A DNA stretch of 64,000 nt from contig NC_089735.1 in assembly GCF_035083965.1 (NCBI RefSeq), positions 17,849,594 to 17,913,593 of the forward strand, in the 5' to 3' direction. This document shows, in pieces, positions 54,200 to 64,000 of this stretch. Position 1 is the stretch's first letter, and each line of letters begins with the position of its first letter. The stretch is from Branchiostoma lanceolatum (taxonomy: Eukaryota; Chordata; Leptocardii; Amphioxiformes; Branchiostomatidae). The notes under the pieces are model-generated. The model saw only the letters and a list, made by a program, of their open reading frames with translations, searched no databases and had not been told where the DNA came from. The translations under genes were made by a program, and so were the position numbers.

Positions 54200-57100
54200 A
54201 AGATGAGGAAAGGGACATTGAAACAAAGAGACTGGCATAAAACAGAGGGATAGGGTAAAAATGAGAATGTTTATAACGGAGATCTCTCCCAAACGTGCAA
54301 AAGTACACAACAAACTTATACAGTCCGTCCCTACCTCCCGCAGTTCACAGACTTGCGTTTTACGAAAGAAATTAATCAGAGTTTGTCTCCCATAACTAAA
54401 CTAAATCTACGAAAAACAAGGTAACCTGATACCCAAGGCCCCCATGACCCGGTCCACCTGCGCGGTAAAGAGTCCCTTCGCGAAGGTAGGAGCCCCCAGA
54501 GACCGTTTATGATCACCGGGAACCAGATTAAAAGATTGACAGATGAAAGAGAACTGTCACTGCCTCAAACCCATCCATCTTTGAACGGTACGAATCTTCC
54601 CTCGTACCTAAACAAACATAACTTTGTAGAATGGGGAGGGAACAGGAGCATACACCATGATGACGTTTATGCATTGTAAAAACAAAATAATGTTTGTTGT
54701 CACTGACGCGCACCAGTTTTGTTATCATAGTACAGAGTGGGACAAGTTACAATATATTGTCGCGCAATTCTGACTCACATCTACTTTGTGTCATTTTTCT
54801 GGACATGGCTTCTTCTCTCATTTTATATCTCGTCCCATATTTACTGATAGCAATGATGTATTTTCCTATATGTTAGCCACGTTATATTGAAAGGTAGCCT
54901 TTCGTATCTCTGTATGTAGTATGCGGTTCAGCAGCTAACGCTGTTCACGGACGATGTATCGTACATGATACCTATCGAGTAAAAGTTGAGATATGTGCGA
55001 GGTTCGGTACGCCTCCGTGTGTGGCTGTTATAAATCTCGCTCCCATGGCAGACACGGTTGTGGAGGGTGGGAATCTGTGTGGAGCTCGTGCCGTGCGCGT
55101 GCCCCGCCATAATGTCTGCTCTCTGATCTCGCCGACAAGCCGTGACCAGAAATACAGGTGAGCACGGAGCCTCTAGAAATGCTGTAATGCAAAGTTCTGC
55201 CTTGTAAGAATTACATCAATCCTCAGGCAACGTCTTTGCTTTTTCTAATCCTCTCTAATCCTTTAATGCACTTCAAATGTGTCTCCCTGTGAGTATGTGT
55301 AATGTAGTGTTTAGGGAGACTACTTAGTCCTAAGCGACATGATGTAAGGCGGTTACGTCGTAAACAACTGTCCCTTTATCTCCCCCAAGGCGTTTCTACA
55401 CTTCAACACATGATACACCTAATTCTGTCCCCTACACAGTCCCTAGACTTGCCTTCCCACGTCCAAAGATCTCTATCTCCGATAGAATGTCAGGTTTTGA
55501 GTTTTACATGGATACCTTTACACGAAGACCTTGCATTCTCTGGTCTCCAACATGCCCTTAAGAAATACGACCCCAAATTAACCCCAGGAAGACCTGCACT
55601 TCTAATTAGTGTTGGGGCATGTAACGCTACAAACAGACAACTCAGGTCCCCGGTGGCGGGACCTCCCTGTAGAGGCGGAAAATAGGTTCAGAGTCGGTCA
55701 ACAAATGAGGTAAACAACAAGCTAACACCATACAACACAGCGAGCGATAAATTGTATAGAAAAAGAACTTGCAAGTAATGTAAATGTATTTCTTCTCAAG
55801 CGGACGTTTTTCCTGTAGATTTTTCATGGTCTAAGATGACCATGTCTAACTTCAGGTATGCCAAGAAGTGTTATTTACGACTTGCAAAGCGTTTCTCCTG
55901 CTATTGCCTTTACTTCAGAAATTCCACGGCGCTTAACAGATAGTTGAAACAATTGAACTGTCGGCTTCTAACGATTTACGTGCTGTAGGTTTACTGATGC
56001 TAAAATCTCAGCCTGAGGCCGGGGATAATCTTATCTATACACCCCAGATACATGCTTAAATCTCTAATTGGAACAGCCAAAAGTCAAGAGGTGGGATCAG
56101 AAGCTAATTCTAACTCTTTACTACCTCTGGAGACATCCCGTTTGAGATGTATCAGTGCTAAGGATTACAACACTAAAGATTGAAAATATTTATGGAATCA
56201 AACAAATTTAACAATGAGTCGCTCTGGGAAATGACAACAGAAACGCTAACAGTATCCACAAAGTCAACACATGCCTACATGATCTATGCACAGTTAGTTT
56301 TGAATGCGCTTTTCGATTGAAATAACCATAGACAACTGCAGCTAACTCCAGTTGCGTTTGAACGAACTGTGAAGAAAAATCTATCATCAAGATTAGACAA
56401 TCAGTTCGTATCTGGTCTTATCTCAAAATTTTTTCCCTTTCGCTGGTTTCTGACGCCAATCGCGAGATGTCAATCACAATCAAAATATTCCAGTCAACAT
56501 CATTCCGTTTAAAGAAATGGATCCGTTTTAGTACGGCAGGTTTCTGAGCTTCACGTGTCTCAAATTCTGGCATATTGCAGGCCATGTTTTTCCCGTAGCT
56601 ATCTACAACTTCAGAGAAAATATTCCGTCCCAGCGTGAACCTAACGTTATGTCTTACACATTAGGATATATATATTGTCTACATTTGTTGTCTAACCCAT
56701 GTAAACATCTAAAACAAACATAAAGAGGCCCCTTTTTGTACTGAACACATCTTTTATAGAAACAGGCGTATACCGTTTACATCAGTACAACACGGAAACG
56801 CCATTATAACGTTCCGTATGTATCGTCACCGGTTTGAATTTATCGCAGTTATTTGCTAATAGCGGTCTATTGTGGTCGAATTGTTTGGGCGCGTGTGAAA
56901 GTGGCAAAATTACTTCCACTTGGTTTTGTGAACTAAAGAATGGGCATTGTAGACATGACATTGACATTAAACACAACAGGTGGTCGATGAAGGGAAAAGA
57001 TAATTTACACCCCTCTGTTGTGCAGTGTGACAGTCTGATTGACGGCCAGATTGGACGTCGCGACTCATCTTTGATTTCTGCAGACACATCTGTAATCTAA

Positions 57101-59590
57101 ACGCGATATCACGATCACTGCATTCAAGCTGGATATCTACAACTCGTATAAAAGCAATAGTGGGAATGAAGACCATGTTGAAGGACACAGTTCTCGTGAG
57201 AAGCTCCGAATCGGTGATAACGGGATGGTCCTTTGTTCGGACGGTGCGCGGGAAAGATCAGAGAATGGCTTCTGTTCCGAGAGGCCATACGTCACTTGTC
57301 AGTTCTAATCATGTCTGCTGCGGTGAAGATAGTTCAGAGATCATCACGGACTAGATGGTGATTCTAATGGATGTCATTTAGGAAAGAAAAGCCAATGACC
57401 AAGAATGCGCCGAGCCAGGTGTGCTTGGCGGTGGTTGAGATAATGATATTTTTAGTTCGGCCCAAATCCAACTCTTTGCGATGAAAATACTTTAACGGTG
57501 CAACAATAAGTAGGCACCATGACTTCAGCCTAGGCCCCAGCTATGCTTTGTTTCATTCACTGAACAAAAGGGTTGAGCAGGAAGTTTTAACGGTCATTTT
57601 GGCGTCTGCCATACACACATTTTTCCGCCAAACAATTCTAGGAAATTCAGACAGCGTGGGCCGTTTTCCCTGACGTAATCTTGAGTCTCGTAGCGAAACG
57701 AGGGGAGCCATAAAGGAAGCAATATTTCCGAGGTGCGATGTCCAAATATTTGTCTCACTCTCCCCAACGCAGGTGTGGCAAACATGGAACACCCGGCCGA
57801 CGCCTCAGCGCACTCGCCATGCCTCAACTTTTGAAAAATGTGGCTCATCCGTGAGCAGCAAATAAACTACGTTTATCGCAAACATATCGCCAGCAGTGTG
57901 ACCTCACTCCAATGTGTCGACTGAAGGGCATATGATAGGTGGACCGTATACGTAAAATAGGACTTTGTATTTGCTAACTGTTTGAAATATTTGTTTCAAA
58001 TCAAATCTCAATCCTCTTGCTGCACTAAGTTTGCCCCCGCGGTCGCTGAGCCGTTGCTTTTCGCACAAAATGATTTTTCGGTAGGTAGCTTGGTGTGGTG
58101 GGCATCTTTTGTTCTAGTATTTGCAACAGGCCGTGCTTATACGTGCTGATCACACACGGGGACTTTACCGAAGCGTCCCTAGGCAGGATTAATTGTGGTG
58201 GAGTGCGTGTTATTAACAATTTGATGATAGAGTGTGTCAACAGAGGTACCTGTAGACAGAGGTGTGAATTGGCTCGTGTGACCCATGTTGTAAAACCTGA
58301 CCCGCAGTATTACCTGTCTGTTGTAGTGCAGGAGTGCGGTGATTAGGGACAACATAAAGAGGTAATTGGAGCCCTGGTCGCACGACCAGTCTCTTTGGAA
58401 CATGTGGAAACACTCCTGGGTTCCCATGGGGGTTAAGAACACAAGGATATGCATTGGGTTATCATTACATTACGAGATGTCGTTTGTATTGGTGATAACT
58501 GCAGCATATCTCATCGTCGTGCCATTCTGACGTACATCACCTTGATTAACCTATTTATACGTTGTTTATACGCATTTCCTTCAAGCGTCTATTTTGATAG
58601 CTATAGACAGCATACCTAATCCCTTCCCATCTTATACAGTACCTCCTGCATTAGTCTGCGATATTCTTGACTCAGACGCACAACTAGTCTTGCGCTATAA
58701 ATTATTTTCTCGTCTCGTCTTCCGATATGTCGAACCATCGTCTGGCTCCTCCATGGCTTCTATTTTAGCATGTTTAAATGGATATCCGAAACCCCTATGC
58801 ATAATCACAGACTACGATAAAGCGTAAACGATGCCATGTAAGTTGAGGAGCATTGATTTGCACTGTAGCTGAGAACCTTGCAAAAACGTCACTATATTCT
58901 TCTTGATATCTTTCTTAGAGACACAAATATGATATCATCTTTGAACGCATATGATCCTAAGAAAAATTGTAAGGATGAAAAGTGACAAATTTGTAGGTTT
59001 ACAGGATTAGTTTATTTCCCATTGTTTCGATATGAAAAATATCACTCTATTTCGTAGATAAGTATGTAATATAAGCACTTTTCAACATCTGACATTCGTG
59101 CATACATGTTCTTGACGATGCTTCCGGGTAGTGATCATATATATTACATATTGTCGTTATCATTTTGCCAAAAATATAAACTATGAATACATGTATGGTA
59201 GCAAACAGCCTCTTGACAAGATATAGACAACATTCGTATATTGGATAACAAAAATACTGCGATATCATGGAAGCTAGAAAGTATTGTGGAAGCACTACTA
59301 GTATTTGGGTCATCTTTGTCCCATAGTTTTACAGCGTGTGAAGTACGTGGAACTGTTTGATATACCAGCACTTGAGAGGTAGTGGAGTGTGCCCGTCTGC
59401 CCCACTCATGACTTTAGGACTATGAACAGGACATGGAATAATAGGAAACAGCAGCTCTGTTTACGGTCTTTCTACAATTGAATGGCCGTCATTGTACAAG
59501 GTAACAATGCCTCACCTAGACTCTCCATTGTGCATATTGTAGTGGTTAAGTACAGGCTAGGACGGGCATATGTACAGAGCACGCCCAGAG
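54200..59590. other. Long intergenic stretch downstream of the atonal gene
   Basis: No exon, RNA gene or repeat family could be supported. Given its place beside a developmental bHLH gene, conserved enhancers are possible, but nothing in single-sequence reading shows them. Confidence 0.35.
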
Positions 59591-59607
59591 TTGACAAAGT
59601 CAGAAGA

Positions 59608-60378
59608 TCAGCGGTCTAGCCCCCATCGACCCCCAGGAAAGTTATCTTTTGTGGCGGCTGTCAGCAGCGCAGAGTCCGTGTCGTGAAAGACGGCGAATGC
59701 CTGAACTCTCCACCCACTGTCCTCTCCTGAACCGGCCTCCCTGGCACGCCATGTCATTTCCTGGTCTTCCCCGGAGATGCCGTCTAGGCGTGTCATCGCC
59801 GTGTTTTGAGTGGGTAAATCTTCGTCTGTGTCCCTCACCGAGCTACTGGAGCTGAGTCCTTCGGGACTACTCGGTCTGGACGCCGCTGTGGATCCGTCGT
59901 CGGGAGCGGGCACCTCATCGTCCAGGAGTTCTTTCAAGGCGAGGATGTAGCTCTGCGCCATCTGAAGCGTCTCGTACTTGGAGAGCTGGCGGTCGTCCCC
60001 GATGCCAGGCACGACCTGTCGCAGTCTGTCGAAGGCGTCGTTCAGGCCGTGCATACGACGGCGCTCACGGGCGTTGGCTGCCAGACGACGGTAGCGGAGA
60101 ATGTTCGGAGTGGGCTGACACCTTCTGGGCCGACTGGCCCGCGCCCTTCTCCCCTCCCTCCTCCTCCCTGCATCCCTCTCACCCCCGGCCTCCTGTATCA
60201 TCTCCCCTCCGTACGGCGTGAACTGTCCGTATGACGTGAGGATGCTCCCGTCCACGGCGCCGTGGTCCATGGCGTGACCGAACATGTGGTCTGCCGGCGC
60301 CGCCGCCGCCTTGAGCGGACTCCAACAGAACGGCGAGGCGGACAGCTCACTGACGTGGGTAGGACTGTAGTCTTCCAT
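59608..60378 (-). CDS. ATOH1: Atonal-family bHLH transcription factor (ATOH1/ATOH7 group), single exon
   Basis: Proneural DNA-binding factor expected to dimerise with an E protein and bind E-boxes. 256 aa, intronless as usual for the family. The start is GCCATGG on the minus strand (ATG at 60378-60376). bHLH about residues 96-152: the basic region [14 protein letters not shown], with the E-box-contacting Glu at 105; helix 1 [12 protein letters not shown]; loop [17 protein letters not shown]; helix 2 [18 protein letters not shown] and [11 protein letters not shown] are atonal hallmarks and exclude neurogenin/NeuroD. Helix 1 is ATOH7-like and helix 2 ATOH1-like, so orthology within the group is open. 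A basic stretch ([16 protein letters not shown], about 71-86) precedes the domain and may help nuclear import. The C-terminus is serine-rich, then ends in a hydrophobic/acidic tail unlike vertebrate ATOH1. Confidence 0.94.
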   Translation of the reverse strand: MEDYSPTHVSELSASPFCWSPLKAAAAPADHMFGHAMDHGAVDGSILTSYGQFTPYGGEMIQEAGGERDAGRRREGRRARASRPRRCQPTPNILRYRRLAANARERRRMHGLNDAFDRLRQVVPGIGDDRQLSKYETLQMAQSYILALKELLDDEVPAPDDGSTAASRPSSPEGLSSSSSVRDTDEDLPTQNTAMTRLDGISGEDQEMTWRAREAGSGEDSGWRVQAFAVFHDTDSALLTAATKDNFPGGRWGLDR

Positions 60379-60427
60379 GGCTCACGGTGTCTTGAAGGAT
60401 TCTGACCACAAGTGGACAATTGAGCGC

Positions 60428-60435
60428 ATTTATAG
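60428..60435 (-). promoter_or_regulatory. TATA box of the atonal gene
   Basis: CTATAAAT on the minus strand, 50 bp upstream of the ATG, so transcription should start near 60400 with a very short leader. Two E-boxes (CAATTG and CACTTG on the minus strand) lie between the TATA box and the ATG; the arrangement is compatible with autoregulation, which is known for this family but inferred here. Confidence 0.55.
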
Positions 60436-60639
60436 CGTCTCTGTCGTGTCGTTTGTTTTGTTGGGATCGCACGAAGGGCGTGAGAGGGGGATGGGGAAGC
60501 GTGCCGCCGACCAATCAGAGACCAGCTAGGCACGAGACAAAGCAAGACCCCCATGCGCGGGTCGAGCGGCTCAAGTCGTACCGGGGCTATTCCGAACTGC
60601 CCTGACCACACGGACACCATAAGGGGGTCAGTGTTTAAC

Positions 60640-62480
60640 ATAAACTAATGATGAGTGATCACTGTTCTCTCAGAGTTCAGCCCAGAAAAGTTACAATCCA
60701 GCAAAACCCCACAAGAACAAATACAAGGAAAGTAAAGCTACAAAATGAAGAAGTGTAAGCATGACTTCGTCTATGATATAATATGATAGAAAATAGAAGG
60801 ATCGCTTGAAGCAAAAATTACATATGTTTGTCTACTATAGTATACAGTAAGACAACAAAACGCCAGGTAAGTAACGGTCTACACAGCACACCCAACAACG
60901 TTGACATATGTATCAAATGACAAGTCAAAAAGAATATTTCAGTTGTCACTGCTTGTCAGAAATTTACTTCGTGTGCTAGCACATGGCAGGGTACACACAT
61001 GTCCGTCAATTACAAACAGTAAACTTTCCCTACTATTCTGAGAGAAAAAAGAAACATTTCCGGAAGGTTCTTGTGCAGAGTTCTCCTTGTGCACTGGGCA
61101 TTAATGAAAGATCAGTTTAATCGTGTCGACACCACAGCACCATCAGCCACGCTCCCTCCCGTATGTTGTGTGAGTTGTTCTGTGTTCACCCGGCACCATT
61201 GACGAACTTTGGCCGTCCTTCCGTTGACGCCGTTTCCGTTAGAACGTTTCCGCGTCACGGGGATAGGTGAACGTCCTCACCTGTGGTGAAAACAGGTAAT
61301 AAATTATCTCCTAGATGACAGGTACAAGGCGCCAATTTGTATTGAGTGGCGCCATTAAGGACAATGAAGGGAACACACAATTCCTATCAAAAACTTCCAT
61401 AGATGTTCTATCGAACAGACACTTCTCCAAAGTAGATTCAGCAACCTTAACAAGACTAGATAGGTTTGGAATAAAACACGATTCTGCTGTTTCTATGTTA
61501 ATCATAAAGTGATGTGTACGTTTGAACGTCAACACAAAGCATCTACGCCATTAGTCATCCTAAAAGTTGCAGAGGTAGAATCCAAACGATAAAGATGACA
61601 GTGGCATGTCCGGACAGTTTCTGGAAATATAACAGTTCATAGCCGTTATATCGTTTAACTCACTAAACTCACAAACTAAAATCACAGAAGAACCTTAATG
61701 TGAATATGTTCCAGTGTTGCATTTGGGAGGGTGGCGTCAACAGGGGACAATGTTTACCGGTAATCTTGTCTGCGACTAGACCATTAATCACACTGTGCTA
61801 CAGACGGTACAAGACAGCGCATTTGTAACTCGTTGTCAACCGTATGGGTTTCTTACAATGCACAAAACAGAGCTCCCTGTTCCCATTCATTTCCGTCTGC
61901 ACGATTGATGATCAGACCGTTATGAACCGGCGGCAAGTTTGGATATGATCAAATAATAACCTGACGGGTTGAGTGCAGGTCATTGTTGTTCACACATAAA
62001 AACACAAATATACACAGATACAAACGTGGTTACAAAAAGCAAAATGACGTTTTGGTCTACAATGTAGCTTTGCAATTGAGTGTATTACTATTGTGTTAAA
62101 TTCTCAATCTTTGTTGTCTTTGTTGAACATTAAACGAATGATGTGTCGACACAGTTAACAATATATGATAGCCCCTAACAGACGCACTGTATGTTAACTA
62201 TCATCACTTGTTTTGTGCAAACGTTTTGATTTCTGCCAACATTTGTTCATATAGGATGACATTCTTTTGTTAAACGTGACGAGCTCGCGCATTGTACATC
62301 TCTCGATCCAATACAAACACGGACCCGTAAAATTAAAGGGATATGGTTATTGTCAAGTGTTCGATCTGTCATATAATTGTACAAACGCACCTAACAAAGA
62401 GATTATTGTACGTTTTGAGTGTTTTGCAGTGATTTTGGAGCACTCTAGTACGAAGCAGAAACACTGTCACAAAAATCGTA
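60640..62480. other. Upstream flank of the atonal gene
   Basis: No gene recognised. Small ORFs lack homology. Likely cis-regulatory territory of the atonal gene by position only. Confidence 0.35.
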
Positions 62481-62491
62481 TATATGTTTTT

Positions 62492-62715
62492 AAAAAGGGA
62501 CATGTTTTTTTTATAAGGGGGCAAATTAAATCCACATATGTTTTGAAAATAGGGCCGTTTTTTTAAAGGGGGCAAATTAAATCCACATATGTTTTGAAAA
62601 TGGCACATGTTTTTAAAAAGGGGGCAAATTAAATCCACATATGTTTTGAAAATGGGACATGTTTTTAAAAAGGGGGCAAATTAAATCCACATATGTTTTG
62701 AAAATAGGACATGGT
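62492..62715 (+). repeat. About 52-bp tandem repeat, four copies
   Basis: Unit contains AAAGGGGGCAAATTAAATCC then ACATATGTTTTGAAAATGG. Copies start about every 51-53 bp with small variation in the T/A runs. Confidence 0.93.
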
Positions 62716-62940
62716 TTTTCTTATGGGTCATATCTTTTAAAACAATATGCATCTTAAAAATAACCAAAATGAGAATATGAGACGAAAAAAAAACATACAC
62801 CATTTTCATTTTGTACCGTGTATAAGTTTATTCCCCAATCCAGGAAACCCACCGGTTTGCAAAGTGGTGCTTTCAAAATGGTCTATCGTTTCCGATTTAC
62901 CCCCCATTTTGATAGTGGTGCTTTCCAGTTACGCCGATTT

Positions 62941-63005
62941 TAAACTGGTCGATTTCAAAGTGGTCGATTTCAAAGTGGTCGATTTCAAAGTGGTCGATTT
63001 CAAAC
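62941..63005 (+). repeat. 15-bp tandem repeat, about four copies
   Basis: GTGGTCGATTTCAAA repeated in direct tandem. The unit is in frame-preserving length but the local open frame has no recognisable homology. Confidence 0.9.
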
Positions 63006-63009
63006 TCCA

Positions 63010-64000
63010 AACGGAAATGAAATGACGTAAGTCGGAAATGACGTAAGTCGACGCTCATCGCCAGAGAAGCCACCAAGTATCGGTGATCGCTGTTTACGTC
63101 CTTGTTTTCACCGTCTTGTACGCGTTTTCTGATCAGCTACGTGTCCCCAGGATATACCAGGTTTGTGTTGAATTCAGACTATATAAAGTCTTGTTTGTTT
63201 CATAAATATGATTAATTTCGACTGGAAAATTATGCGTGTTTTGTAATGACGCCAGATGGGGGAGGGGGGCATGAACTCGTACGAATACATGTTCACCACG
63301 CGTATACACCACCATTTGTTACTAGTAATAATGTTTTATCTGTGTGCATGTGCTTACATAATGGACACATCTAGACCTTCTGGTGAAACGGTGTTGCTTT
63401 CCAGGATAGTTGGCCATTCTTACGGGAAACTTCAAACATATACAAAGAAGAATGGTAGAAAGGTTGAGCCTCGTATGTGTATGCCTTGTTGCTGTGATTT
63501 ATTATGTTATAATATTTGTGTGTATGATCTAAGGATAACAGTATGGCTATTTCTTGAGAGAAAAGAATTGTGTAATGAACGTGGCAAACATGAACACATG
63601 CTACATAATTTGATCCCAGTGTGCACATGAAAACATTTCGATTTAGTTACATTTTATTTATTCATCAGCTTTCACTGTTGCTCGTCAATATATGTGTATA
63701 TTTTTTTTGTTCTTTGCTAGTTTTATGGACACCAGCAATAAAGTGGCTGGGCCATATCTGCGAGTCAAGGACTGGAGTCAGATGCCACTAAGAACTGTTG
63801 ACTCGGAGCGAAATTCTACAAGTCTGTGGAGCAGCTTCAACCTTCCATGGACATGTTAACTGTTTTTGTGTAACTGAAGACATTCAAATTTTTCAATGCA
63901 ATTTCAGTAGGTGTATACATGATAGTGAACACTGTAACTAGTATAAGTATAAAGGTATGTACCATACGTTTGGTGTTCGGAACTTCCCCCTCCAACCCCT
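63010..64000. other. Window end, no supported gene
   Basis: A 124-codon frame at 63256-63630 is the longest here. Its peptide (cysteine- and histidine-containing) matches nothing recognised and the surrounding codon composition is not gene-like, so it is not called as a CDS. Confidence 0.35.

Noticed and set aside
63256..63630. 124-codon plus-strand ORF
   Set aside because: No homology recognised, AT-rich context and no promoter or poly(A) pairing; length alone is not enough.

Overview
Eukaryotic nuclear DNA from an invertebrate deuterostome, most likely a cephalochordate (amphioxus, Branchiostoma type). This is inference. It rests on intron-rich, chordate-like gene models (RAD54B, sigma-class GST, CD39-type ecto-NTPDase, T-box factor, atonal bHLH), many short GT-AG introns, and a very high density of small inverted-repeat DNA elements and tRNA-derived SINEs. 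No bacterial, organellar or viral gene order is visible.

Layout. 1-3.2 kb: non-coding, with a duplicated tRNA-derived SINE. 3.2-17.3 kb (+): a complete 16-exon RAD54B gene (977 aa); all exon junctions are phase-compatible. Its introns hold a 32-bp minisatellite split by a 1.0-kb terminal-inverted-repeat (TIR) transposon, a 1.3-kb hAT-like element, several MITEs and LINE 3' ends. 17.3-20.5 kb: a 3' UTR containing a duplication across the stop codon, tandem CTCF-like motifs, SINE/LINE remnants. 20.5-24.7 kb (+): a five-exon sigma-class glutathione S-transferase with an acylation-type N-terminal extension (MGCGAS). 25.8-27.2 kb: a decayed non-LTR retrotransposon. 27.2-31.2 kb: repeats including a pogo/Tigger-type end. 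31.2 kb: a lone symmetric phase-1 exon encoding a ubiquitin-like fold. 32.3-38.7 kb (+): a nine-exon ecto-nucleoside triphosphate diphosphohydrolase (527 aa) with both membrane anchors. 38.7-41.1 kb: MITEs and a GAGT microsatellite. 41.15-48.0 kb (+): a divergent T-box gene with an eh1-like repressor motif; five of six coding exons fit in phase and one junction is unresolved. 48-59.6 kb: mostly non-coding, with an orphan GC-rich CRE-containing block and three more TIR elements. 59.6-60.4 kb (-): a single-exon atonal-family bHLH gene with a TATA box. 60.4-64 kb: non-coding, two tandem repeats.

The five genes do not form a pathway: recombination/chromatin remodelling (RAD54B), glutathione chemistry (GST), extracellular nucleotide hydrolysis (ENTPD) and two developmental transcription factors. 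The strongest points for follow-up are the dual-start, potentially myristoylated/palmitoylated GST; the orphan ubiquitin-like exon; the divergent T-box gene with its unresolved splice junction; a minisatellite whose units carry the neighbouring 5' splice-site sequence; and four hairpin elements that share only their terminal 10-11 bp while each copy keeps self-complementary arms. No CRISPR, operon or prokaryotic defence system is present.
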